Of a stretch of 64,000 nt of DNA, positions 1 to 11,269 are shown one piece after another. Source of the DNA: Biscogniauxia marginata (lineage: Eukaryota > Ascomycota > Sordariomycetes > Xylariales > Xylariaceae); contig MU404067.1 in assembly GCA_022695795.1 (NCBI GenBank), positions 124,001-188,000 of the forward strand, in the 5' to 3' direction. The first letter of the stretch is position 1, and each line of letters begins with the position of its first letter. A program made the position numbers and the translations under genes. A model generated the notes under the pieces. It did not search any database. It had not been told where the DNA came from and worked only from the letters and a program-made list of their open reading frames with translations.

Positions 1-822
1 CCAGCTTTCCTGATAATCCTGCATTATTTAATCTGTGTTTCATTAGTAGCTGCCGACACATCAAGTTTCTGTAGTATTTCCTTCTCGGCCTATTGAGATA
101 AAACGAAGTTAAAACTGAAAAATTGGATGAACTGTACTGGGTAAATATCGAATTAGACCAGTGGTTAGAGGTTGGTGGTGGCCTATGTTTTCGCATTGTA
201 TTTAAGTTGGGCTTCAAACAGTTATGGAGACTAGCTTTCCAACACCATTACAACCTCTAATTCAGACCCATACAATTTAACACCGTATCAAGGTCTATAA
301 AAACACAGAAATAATAGCTGGACTTGTACATCGTGTTCTGAAACTTAACTTTATGTATGGACTGCCAGCTGAATGATGAGAATACTGGTGGGTAATCGGC
401 AGTGAAGTCTGCTGCAGTGAAATTGGAGAGTTAAAGCTCCATAGCAGAGAACAATCCGTAAAACTTCCAAACTGAACTAGCTGTACGGGAAAACGGCCGT
501 ACATCATGGCTCTTGAGGCTCCAAACTTAATTGTGATTAATACCTCCTTTTCACTGTAGACTCGAAACTCAAAACTCGCGATGGCCCCCAGCCCAGTTTT
601 ACTCATCCGTACTTCATTGGAAGCTTCTTACAATTTTGAAATAGGTAACGGAGAAAGCAATTGGTAGAATATAAATCCTCCCCGCCATTTCAGTTTCGAC
701 TGATTGGGAGCCACTAATCTAGTCTATTGACAAGTCCTACTTCCGCCTTCACCATTTGGGAGTTAAAAGCCTTCTCTTGTGCTTCCACCTACCTCTGAAG
801 CTACAGGCTCTGTATTACTACA
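1..822. other. Intergenic, no gene seen
   Basis: No reading frame here has convincing coding character. The frame at 295-606 (minus) has no recognisable family and no splice signals that extend it. Positions 700-822 may hold the 5' flank of the acidic-protein gene that follows. Confidence 0.5.
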
Positions 823-1644
823 ATGGCATCAGAACAGACATACTCGTTGCTCCTCACTAGATCATCCCGCCACACCTACAAGCATGTTCGTGGCAATCAT
901 CACGGCGATAATCATCATGGCAGCCAAGTTCCGGTCGCGTCCTCCCAAACCCAGCCTGTCGACAGAAAAATAAACACCCACGACGATCCTGAACTGGTCT
1001 TTGACCCAACGATCTGGAATCCTCGTAATCCCGACGCCTTCAGACCGCCCGGGCTTGGCGGGGTCCGACAGGTCCGGCAGCACGGGCATCTCCTCGCTGT
1101 CTCAGAGGTGAAGAAGACCAAGTGTACCATACCCCGGAGGTTCACGACCCCGCTGAGGGGGTTCTACGAGAAGAGAGGGTACCATCACATGTTTCCCGGG
1201 GCGGAGGCTTGTGGTGAGGACGAGGAAGAGGATGAGGATAGGGAAGATGGGGAAGAGGAGAACGACTATCATGTAGTTGTGCCTAGGGGAGATGAGGATA
1301 CTGATGGCGATGCCGATCACGGGGGCGACGACGACGATAAGAGCGAGTCATCGTTGTCGTTATCGTCTGACGAGGATGATGACGATGAAAATGAGGAAGA
1401 CGACGAAGACGAAGATGGTGAAGATGATGAAGACAATGACGAAGACGACGATGAGGAAAGCGATGATGAGGAAAGCGACGATGATGATGAGGAAGAGGAT
1501 GATGATGCTAACGACGACGGAGAGGGGAACGAAGAGAATGAGAAAGAAAGGAGGGTGCTCGAATACATTATGTTACTGCGACAGGCACTTATCAACGAGG
1601 TCGGCGCTGAGGTCTGCACATGTCCACGAGGAGGTAATTTTTGA
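823..1644 (+). CDS. Hypothetical highly acidic protein
   Basis: This is an uninterrupted 273-residue frame. Residues 1-60 are basic to neutral and His-rich. Residues 60-125 look folded, with WNPRNPDAFRPPG and a Phe/Tyr-containing stretch. Residues 130-245 are almost pure Asp/Glu with a few Ser and Gly. The last 30 residues include a short hydrophobic helix (EYIMLLRQAL) and CTCP. I recognise no family. Acidic tails like this occur in histone chaperones and nucleolar proteins, but nothing diagnostic is present. The complementary strand gives an apparent poly-Ser frame, which is only the antisense of the GAN/GAY codons. The ATG at 823 is the first in frame; an unseen intron near the 5' end cannot be excluded. 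Confidence 0.45.
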   Translation: MASEQTYSLLLTRSSRHTYKHVRGNHHGDNHHGSQVPVASSQTQPVDRKINTHDDPELVFDPTIWNPRNPDAFRPPGLGGVRQVRQHGHLLAVSEVKKTKCTIPRRFTTPLRGFYEKRGYHHMFPGAEACGEDEEEDEDREDGEEENDYHVVVPRGDEDTDGDADHGGDDDDKSESSLSLSSDEDDDDENEEDDEDEDGEDDEDNDEDDDEESDDEESDDDDEEEDDDANDDGEGNEENEKERRVLEYIMLLRQALINEVGAEVCTCPRGGNF

Positions 1645-4242
1645 TTGTTGAAGCATCTGTCAGATATCGTTACCCATAGAAAAGAAGACTTATATGGCAA
1701 TGCGTCGAAAGAGTTAACTCCCGAGACAAGGGTTGTTCCTTTTATCATACGATTGGTTGGCAGCTTATAAAACTCTCGAGGGCCGAGACGCGGCCGACGT
1801 AATGCTTCGCTTCTTAGAGGTCAAGGAGGAAGCAGGCTGGTCGAAAGCGGATAAGCGCTAGTGCACTAAAATGCACTAAAGTGTGGGGGGTGAAACGCTA
1901 AAGAAAGAGATCATGAAGATCTGGGGTCTGGGGAAGTGGACTTGACGACCGTGTTGGGGGATAGGGAAGCCACGTGACCGTGAGGGGAAAAATGGCCGCG
2001 CAGGCCTTCTTCGATCGTATGAGTTGACACACCTTCCTTCTCCTGTTCTTTCTTACCCCCTTTACGACTCTTAATTTGACTTCCATCCTTTCCCACAAAT
2101 TGTGTGCTTTTCCTTTCTCCCACCCTCTCCCACAAAGCTCAAACCGTCCGCCCAGTTGTCACCCTTTCCACGACTCGCTTAACCCAGACCACCACTCGAG
2201 AGGCTGGCAAACTCGACCTTATTCATTGACGATTGTAACTATTATTTCCTCAATTATTTCCGGCAGTTGGAAATGCCTGTCGGTCAATACACCAAGCCCG
2301 CCACGAGGCATCGTACGACCGGGCTGTTTCGGTTCGCTGCATATTCCCGTTGTTCGGTTGCCGACATGCCGTATCCGTCCCGTCCATAAACAGCCAAAAA
2401 CACAGATAGCAGTGCCCAATACCGCAGTGTAGTAAAATCTCTCTTTTACCCATTGGGCTAGGTAAGTATTCTCCGTTGGGCATTGGGCATTGGGCATTGA
2501 GCAAGCCAGTTCACCTGCCCGAGACTTCGATGGACGGTAATCCTAAAGAGTGGTCCGTCCGCTCAAGACGAAACACGCGACTCCCTGTCGACGCCACGTC
2601 CAAACTTGACTACACATCAATAATCGTGGAAGACTCGGCCGGCAAACCACGGTCACCACAATATACCTAACATGTGGTACATTTGGTAAAAATCCACATA
2701 TTGCTGGGGAAGTTCTCGCGACGCGTGCGTATACAATCTTCCCTCGGCCTGCGGCGTGATAATTAACGTCGTCGTAGCTGACCTTAAGAGGAACATCCCG
2801 TTGCAACCCAGTATAAGAAGACGGGGGCCGATCTCCTGCTCTGCAATCCCCCGGAAGCCACTATCCTAGTGTCTCCGTGGACTTGTGCGTCGTCAAGACC
2901 TTCGACTACAACTGTCAGCCTTGGACTGGGATTTGGTCGACTGGACAACATGACTACATCCAGGCTGAGTAGATCATAAGTCTACCATATGTCCCTCAAA
3001 CATGCACTCGGTACGGCACTATCGGGATAATCGGTCGCTCTCTGTTTCACGACGTCGGCATGCATGCTCTGTTTTACCCACGGGGTGGATATTTTCCTCT
3101 ATCGATAATGTTCCCCGGCTTCATTTATCGGAGGTACCTAGAGAGTACGAAAATCCAGAGGGGCCGGCAGCAGTAGCTCCACGAGAATGGTATCCAGTAC
3201 AACAGCATTTGAATACGATGCTTCCAGCAACGCCATAGCTGCAAACGTCATGGATCCCTGAATTACTGATATCATGACCCTTTCGGTAGGTTTCCTGGTG
3301 GCTCACCATGACCGACGAGTCTCATGATTGAGATTTTCGATGCTAGAGGCAATGGACATGTTCCTTAAGAAATGGCAAGAGAGGGAGTGGAACAAGAAAG
3401 CTGCTGTCATGGAGTACATATTGCTCCATCGATGTCGTCTAAGGTCCCCACAGCTTTTTCGCCAACGCCAGTCACGAGAACAAATACTGCCTAAAACAGC
3501 TAGGCATCTTGGGCTTTATCTTGCCGAGTCGTGATATTCGCCGTCTTATACCAACCTAATTTCTTGTCGACATCAGATCTGATCGCTGATTAGTGATACT
3601 GAGAAAGGTCGACAGCAAGAGAGGAGCTCAGAGTGGGGGTTTGACGAGATAGCACGAAGCCTAAGTGGGACTGGACCCACGATCCTCAATCGTCATCCCA
3701 ACCGAAGTTCGACAGAGCGGGCCAATGGAACAAAAATTCGCGCATTTTTGACCTTGAAACGGATTATTCACGGGGTCGGTCAAGTGGTCTTAGAATATAC
3801 CCCAGGCGTACCCGAAGCCCCAGGTTCATGGCACGCATTCAATTGGTGAGCAGAGATCTCGAATTTTTCTGGTGATACGAAAAAAATTGCACAATACCAA
3901 TTCAATCTTTTTTTCATACAAGGGAGAAGATCATTCAGCGGTTGGGTGAAGACGGTGTTTTGTTGTGTTTTTACATGTGCCAGTCCAAGATGAACCTCGG
4001 ACGGCTTTTCTCTCCCATCTCTACGTGCCTCAATGCAATGCAATGCCGCCCCGAGCCAACGGTAGACTATCCCATCCCCCAGTCTATTGACCTCTATTAC
4101 TCTATTGCTGGATTTCCAATTGAACACATTGAGGTGTGAGGTCGGAGTTGCGACTCGCCGCCTCGATGTCCCGAGTCGCTCTTCCACACGTTCAAGATCG
4201 TAGTGTGAGTCCCAGCCTCCGTAAGTGTGGAGGTTAGGTCGC
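1645..4242. other. Gene-poor interval with weak coding remnants
   Basis: Several frames of 60-80 codons lie between 2470 and 3540 (plus), but stops interrupt them and no GT-AG pair joins them into a plausible protein. The mixed GC content suggests an old degraded gene. A short tandem repeat lies at 2475-2502 and a tRNA T-arm-like inverted repeat at about 3665-3682. Confidence 0.4.
2475..2502. repeat. 7-bp tandem repeat (TTGGGCA)
   Basis: About four consecutive copies of TTGGGCA are present; the last is TTGAGCA. A related CATTGGGC occurs just upstream near 2450. It is not the fungal telomere repeat TTAGGG. Confidence 0.8.
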
Positions 4243-4871
<629 letters not shown>

Positions 4872-5199
4872 TGTGACGGATATGGATGTGGATTGGTGAT
4901 GGAGGGGAGAGGTGTCAGATGGGAAGACAGGTAGCTTGATGGAAGGAAAGGATGGGAAAGCTGTCCGCAGTGAGAAAAGTAAAATTCAGCTTGCTCAACC
5001 GGTGTGTGGGAAGGAAGAAAGGGAAGGGCGAGCTCCGGATGTGGGAGAACAAGTGTTCTGGCTAGTGCGGTAGGGGGGGGAGGGGAGTCAGGGCAACTGG
5101 TTGGCATCAGCGCAAGCCATCTGGGAAAAAGAAAAGAAGCCAAACAGAGACAGCCAACGACGCTACAAAGCCCACAGAATTATGGGCCGGGGCCGGAAA

Positions 5200-8100
5200 A
5201 CGGCCCAAGCGCATAAGAAATTTTCTTTCCATCATGGAGGCTACCCAAACGAGACAAGGCTGGCGATTTTACAATGGTTGGTGACGGCAAGGCGGGAGAT
5301 TCGGGGATTACCGGGTCCTGCGTTTGCAAGCAAAACCCGTGCACCGCGCTTATTCTAATATTGACGATAGGTTGCGATGAGGCTTTTTCCGACAGGTCTT
5401 GGCAGAGAACCCGGTAACCCCAGCTAAATGCATTCGATGCTGCATCCATTTGCTTCAGAACAAAGTTAAGGAAATTTCATAGACTAGAGACTTCCTATCG
5501 GGTTCACTAGTTACACACCGCTGAACAACATAGCCAGAACAACTGTCATTCAGATCTTGTGGTCTGGGGAAATTTTAAGATCAAGGACTGCATGAAATGG
5601 CCCCCACAGATGTGTGTGGCCCCCCACTAGGGTTGATAAATACCGTGTGAGGTTAGCCCTTGGCTTTGAGACAGTGGACATTAGGTGTAGTGGAGCTTCC
5701 GGAACCGCATAAGAGACGATAAAGGAGTCAGGATGAAAAGGATAAAGAGGGACAGATATCCTCGGGCAGAAAGTCGGGACGGACGACACTTCTTTAACAC
5801 CAAACCATCGCGACCGCAACGTCTTACCACTCTACAACTTGTTGGTGACCGGGGGTGAGCTGCTCCCTACAGCTGACATAAGCTCTCCCCAACATGCCGA
5901 ACGAACTCCTTGTCGGTGACTCGGAGTGTCAGTCTTACTTTCGAGCTTCTATAGGACCGTTCCTGTCGCAGAAGTTTCACTCGACTATCCGTCCCCTTCT
6001 TCGGCCGAGCGACCGTATAAGAGAACAGCATTGACGTTCACCTGTCTTGGCTTTGCTGGAGCGCTCCCCCTCCTTTCCCACCACTCCCAACAAAACTATG
6101 CAGGTTGCAGAACAGAGAGCATGGTTAGTGAAAAGAAAAGGAGGGAAGATCCGGCGAAAAACCTCCTAGTAGGACCGGGAACCGCGGGAAGAGAGAGGGG
6201 AAACGAGAGAGGGGGTGGGAGTGTTATTGAGAACAAGAAAAGAAGAAGAAAAATATTTTTTTTCCCGCCAATCGAGAGGCGAGTCTTGGCGACTCATGGC
6301 TTTTGGCTTTTTGGCTTTTTTAAGCCTCACTGCCTGAGGCTCCCAAAAGATGGCAGAACATTAACGACTAACGTTATTTTAGTAGGGCAGGTGAGCCCTG
6401 GTTCCTGGGATTTTCGTTTCTTCCTTTTTTTAGGCGGTCACAACGGTGTTCGTTCCTTCCGTTAATTCCTGCCGACTGCCACTCACTAGCTCCGATTCAT
6501 GATGAAATCAGTTACGAGTGAAATTATCATTGTTGAGTCACTGCCTTATGTAGGTAGGTAAGCCCCTACAACATACCCGCCATACATTAAATTGGCGAAA
6601 ATGGGTTTTAGAAGGGGGGAAAGGGTAATGGATCGGAAAATATGCAGATTAACTAGGTGTGATGTGCTGACATATTTTTACTGTACGAAATGATGAGACG
6701 AATTGGTGAGACCGAGCGGGAAGAAAAAAAGAAAAAAGGGTGTACCTTTAGGTAAGAGAGCTAAGAGGTGCGGAGGTACTGGCTCGGCACAGCCTTTGCC
6801 TGAAGTCCCGATCTACGGTAGCAGGTGGGTCGGGTATGCGTGACTAGCGGGCCTTATCTTATCAGGCGCCTCCCGATAGAGGCATCTCACCCACGTTTGG
6901 TGTACCTGAGTTTAGTGCCCTCTGTGGGGTTCCAGCCGCGATTCGGCAAGCCGAGATCATCTGATCTATCTCTCTACCTACCGTGTATACACTAGAAGGA
7001 GGGGAGGCGGGGGCGGGGAAGAGGGAAGGGATAAGTAAGCTACAACTACCTACTTTTTTTTGCATATCTATAGTGCAATTTCCAGGGAACATTTAAATTG
7101 TTGAAAGTCCACGTGTGTTATGCATATGAGTGTGTGATTCGTGAATGTTGCACCTGAGACTGGTTTACGGGCGTTGGTGGATCGTATCTGTCGCGTTTAC
7201 GCACGCATAAGTGCGGCGTGTAAGTAGGTAACGTGTATGGGACTCAATGAAAAGAGAGAGAGAGAGAGATTTTGAAAAGGGGTGAGGCCTATTAATGGCA
7301 ACCTACTTAGCCACTTGAACTATAGGGCATTGGATCAAGATACCGGAGTTGAGTTCAGCCCCAGTATTGCATGCATGCCGTGCATTTATGAGGGCGGGAA
7401 GAAGGAAAAGAAGAAGGATAGAGTTGGGTATATGTACCTAGCTACTTAGGATGCGTTTCGCATGTCGTCTGGGAGAAGCTTACTTTAGCTACATTGTACT
7501 TATAAAAGGTAAATGCAAACAAAGCTACGAGTTGAAATACCTATTAGCTACAACACTTACCAGGAGAAGGTACGTTACTCGGATTTTATGTGTGGCATTC
7601 TCTACACCAACGTACGCTTTACGGGGTCCGGGGGGTTATCAACTGGTGGGGGAGATCTCAAGGTTAAGTTTTATTGATTGCTTCGATGGCGGGAAGGAAG
7701 GGAAATAATGAAAGGTGTATGTTCTCTCAATGTTCTCTCAACAAGGCGTTAATACGAATATAAACATTGAGCTTATACTCTGTAAGCCAGTACCGGGGAA
7801 TGAATAACCCACTGGCTAGACAACTCCCTACTTAGGTACCTAAGGTACTGCTATCCTCACGATATCTCACACCGACCAGATCGCGGTGAATATCGAGTTG
7901 GCGGATATAGAGAAGGGCTTATGCATATGATAGTAATTTGGATTTTGCCAACTCCTAGGCCATCAGACACGGCTATGCTACTCGCGACAAATCTGGTATC
8001 CGCTCTGTCTCGATACGAAACCAACCCCCCGAGGCTCCGAAAGTCGATTGGAAATATGTTTTGCTCTCCCTAGCCCCGGCCTATAGCCTGTTCAACCTCA

Positions 8101-8272
8101 TAGCGAATACTCGGCGGTCAACTTCGAGGGACCGGACCGGACCGGATCGTCTTCGCATTCCCTGCCCTATGAAAGATAAATCATCCTATCCCGTTCGAGC
8201 TCTACGCATCCTTCGGGGGGACTAGTAGTCTCTCGAGTTAGCAACTGGCTTTCGTGGTTTGTTCCTCCTGGT
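5200..8272. other. Intergenic, no gene seen
   Basis: This 3-kb stretch lies upstream of atp9. Short frames (5180-5449 minus, 5926-6465 plus, 6862-7092 minus, 7451-7708 plus) look random and match no family. Features seen are poly-purine runs near 6220-6260 and 6720-6740, a short GA repeat near 7252-7268, and three tandem GGACC units near 8130-8146. Confidence 0.5.
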
Positions 8273-8497
8273 TCAAATGAGCCGCTCACACTTGTCCTTG
8301 TTCTTCTCCCACTGCTTCGGCATGCCCTTGTAGTGGGAACGCAGCTGGTTGGGCGGCCGCGCCGTGTCCTCCGCCTTCTTGTCGCTGCCGCCGCCCGCGT
8401 TCCCGTCGTCCGCTTGGGTCTGGCCCGACGACGCCTGTGGTCGCTGCTCCCGCTGCTCGGCGGGGGCGCTCTCACTTGGGGTTTTCTGGTCGCTCAT
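8273..8497 (-). CDS. Small hydrophilic hypothetical protein
   Basis: A 74-residue frame in a local GC-rich island. It begins MSDQKTPSESAPAEQ. Residues 1-48 are a disordered Gln/Ala/Ser/Asp-rich stretch. A short, more ordered basic C-terminus follows (NQLRSHYKGMPKQWEKNKD, then CERLI). GC-rich third positions against AT-rich flanks support coding. I do not recognise the family; the Lys/Trp-containing tail is what a homology search should target. There is no signal peptide or membrane segment. A long shadow frame exists in another phase, but its Arg-rich composition is typical of out-of-frame GC-rich DNA. Confidence 0.5.
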   Translation of the reverse strand: MSDQKTPSESAPAEQREQRPQASSGQTQADDGNAGGGSDKKAEDTARPPNQLRSHYKGMPKQWEKNKDKCERLI

Positions 8498-8539
8498 GGC
8501 TGGCGTGTGTGTGGACGTTTGGGTACTATTGGTTGTTGA

Positions 8540-10198
8540 ACTAAGGTGAGGTAGGTCGGGTTATGCTGGTAGGTAGATTGGCGCCGAGGATTGCTAAACT
8601 TGAAGCAAGCCGAAAGAAAGGTATCTTAGGGGGGCGTTTATATTATGTATATGGCAGTAGGGGAGTTGACTTTTCCTTATAGAATAACGACAATTATAAC
8701 TTGTAGGTAGATCATTAATCAAGAGAATGAATGACGAATCCGTATTGAAGTGGAATTGGAACATTCCAAAACAAGGCAGTGACGTCACTTGTATACACGT
8801 GGAAGGTGCCAACTTTAATTATAGTATAAGAAGGCCCGTGCTCTAAAGTCCGAGAAAAGGGGGGGAACGATCTTCGAATACGGATTACCTCTTCATCACT
8901 TATATCCACATCACGAGACGTGGGGTGGGGGAAGACGAGTTCAACACAGTAAAACCCATATTTGTAAGAATTGTAAACCGAATTAAATAAATGGTTATGC
9001 GTAGAATGATGCAAAGGTCTAGTCTATCACATAGTCAAGCGCAGGACATAATTCAGCACCGCCCCCCCCCTTTTTTTTGCTAGGAGGTGCTCGCAACGAG
9101 GTTGAGAACTATATACTCCGCAGCATAAGTTGAATAAGATGTTTATCATGAGTAGCACGGGCAAGAATGTCTCCTATACAGCATGTGTGCTTGGTTTACC
9201 GTCGTCCGTGCCTCCCCAGGTGGTACGGCCACTATGGCTACCCAAGGCAAGGCTTCCTTTTTACTACAAAAACAAGTAGAATTCTATAGGGCCCGACGTC
9301 TAGTTATTTTCAATTATATTGGGAACCGAAGTACTTTAGTCCCAAGATGAGTCGCTTTAATTACTACGGCGTGACGATAAATCGTGTTGAAAAAGGGGAG
9401 AGAAAAAAGAAAAGAGAAGAAGACCGGATATCAAAGAGTGTGATCATTAGTTCTATGATCTTAAATCTACATGATTAAGTACTACTCTCATGAAATGGCT
9501 TATAATACATTCTCGTACCTGAGAATTCATACTTGGACTACCTCCCACTAGTTCGCCCCCTTCACGTCTATTGTCTACTGAAAGGATAGAGACATTGGGC
9601 AGAACTACAGCAGAATACATCCCACCCCCTCCCGCCGCTCAAATTTCCGATGTACCTTACTTCTACGACGTTACTCCTAGGTACACTTGACGCCCGAAAT
9701 AACCTCACCATAAATTCGATACTGCCATACCACCTCTGAAATTACGGTCGAATGCTCGCCTGAATTTGCAATTTGTCATTCACCTATCGATGCATTTCTC
9801 GCCTTAGGGCACATGTATACCTCTCCTCTTTTTATTGCGGACTCTACCTCACAGCAAACCTCGTAATACCAGTCTTCCTCTTGTCTCCAGATAGCCTACG
9901 AAGGTACGTGCCTTCTTTTTCTAGATCACACTCGCAGTTTACCTCTTCTTACTTTTGACATTCCAGCTCCTCATCATTCCGGTATCAAGAAAGGAGTGTC
10001 ACACATTCTGTCTAGATAAGCAGTTCGTGTATACTCGCTACATTTGTTGAGGTTTGTTCATACAGCCCTTCCACCTATTTTCTACTAGTTTTTGACCAAT
10101 GTACCCTTTATCTAGATCCAGTTTCCCACTTACTCATACGCCTACCGCCTCGCCAACTGAGAAGTCTCCCTATCGTCATAATCGACAATAATGTCATC
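8540..10198. other. Intergenic, AT-rich, no gene seen
   Basis: No supported gene. The interval has adjacent homopolymer runs near 9062-9078 (C9 then T8) and a polypurine patch near 9390-9420. The last 200 bases are the likely promoter and leader of the gene starting at 10199. Confidence 0.5.
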
Positions 10199-11269
10199 AT
10201 GCCCCCTCAAACACCGATCAAGGAGTCCTCTCGCCAGAGAAGTACACTAGGCATCTCTTGGTTTCCCGAGGATAGTTACCCAACACCCGCCGGCTATCAT
10301 GGTAGACAAGATCGCCTTACGATCCAAGACTCCGATGAGGGTAGTAGTATCGACCTGGAGTGTTCATCGCCATCATCTGAGGAAGGAGAAGAAGACACCA
10401 ATACTTTCCCGCAGGATGACTTCGTGGAGTACGATGATGATCTGGTAATGATGGATGAAGACTACGTTCCCGGATTTTCTTCCTCGGGAAGTGAAGACGG
10501 CAGCAACAACGAGGCCTCGTCAAAGCACAAGAACTCTAAAAAGCGAACCAAGTCTTCGGGGGTTGCTAGCGACAAGCGACGTAGAGTACTATTCGGTCAT
10601 GAGTCCGACGCAACGAATGCGTTCGGTCGCACCAATAATGGAGGCATCGAGAAAGGGGAGACAGGAGGCAAGGGAACACAGCTACTGGGGTTCGCATCCG
10701 ACCGCGGCCAATCCCTGCCAGCTCAACACTTCATCAACCTCAAGGCCGAGAACCGCGAAATCCACGCGTTCTCGGGAATTGAATACCCCAAAGAGCTATT
10801 CGAGGCCCTCTCAGAAGTCTACGCACAGATCCAGGACAGCGGCAACACTCACAACGACGACGCGGCTGCCACCTCGACGACCACCCCTCCCTCCTCCTCC
10901 TCCTCCTCCTCCTCTCCGCGCCCGGGCAGGCTCTACATCCTGCTCGAGGAGAACAACCGGGCGCTGCCGTACTTCGCGGCGCTCAACGCGACGGCGGACC
11001 TCGAGCTCGCCAACGAGGTCGCGCTCGCGCGCTTCCGCGACCTCTGCCACGAGCACTTCCCGCGCATCGCGGCCGAGCACTTCGACGTCTTCGAGCCCGG
11101 GCCCCGCGACGGCTGGGCCCGCGCCGACGGCGACATCCGCCGCGTGGCCAAGTTCGCCTGGTGGGTCGGGGAGGGCGGCTGCGTCGCCCTCAGCGCCGCC
11201 ATGCCGGGAACCGAGTTCCAGGTCGTCGTGCGGGTCATTGCCCGGCGGGTGGTCTCGCGCTGGGGATAG
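10199..11269 (+). CDS. Hypothetical protein, acidic disordered N-terminus and folded C-terminal domain
   Basis: A single 356-residue frame. Residues 1-115 are disordered and Ser/Asp/Glu-rich (SPSSEEGEEDT, DDDLVMMDEDYVPG). A basic patch KKRTKSSG / DKRRRVLF near 115-130 could be a nuclear localisation signal. Residues 175-215 contain a conserved-looking stretch (EIHAFSGIEYPKELFEALSE). A Thr/Pro/Ser linker (poly-Ser from TCC repeats) leads into a GC-rich C-terminal domain (LYILLEENNRALPYFAALN to RVVSRWG) with several helices. GC content rises sharply after about 10860, mostly through C/G third positions. I cannot name the family. A nuclear or chromatin role is only suggested by the basic patch. 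A 287-codon overlapping frame in another phase is a shadow rich in Arg/Ser/Pro. Confidence 0.7.
   Translation: MPPQTPIKESSRQRSTLGISWFPEDSYPTPAGYHGRQDRLTIQDSDEGSSIDLECSSPSSEEGEEDTNTFPQDDFVEYDDDLVMMDEDYVPGFSSSGSEDGSNNEASSKHKNSKKRTKSSGVASDKRRRVLFGHESDATNAFGRTNNGGIEKGETGGKGTQLLGFASDRGQSLPAQHFINLKAENREIHAFSGIEYPKELFEALSEVYAQIQDSGNTHNDDAAATSTTTPPSSSSSSSSPRPGRLYILLEENNRALPYFAALNATADLELANEVALARFRDLCHEHFPRIAAEHFDVFEPGPRDGWARADGDIRRVAKFAWWVGEGGCVALSAAMPGTEFQVVVRVIARRVVSRWG

Noticed and set aside
1317..1748. 143-codon poly-Ser frame on the minus strand
   Set aside because: It is the antisense of the Asp/Glu codons of the acidic-protein gene.
3655..3725. tRNA-like T-arm on the minus strand (GTGGGTCCAGTCCCAC)
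   Set aside because: The five-base stem and loop resemble a T-arm with a deletion, but no acceptor, D-arm or A-box could be placed upstream, so a tRNA gene is not supported.
5926..6465. 179-codon frame on the plus strand
   Set aside because: Composition is random, it crosses poly-purine and poly-T tracts, and no domain or splice partner is visible.
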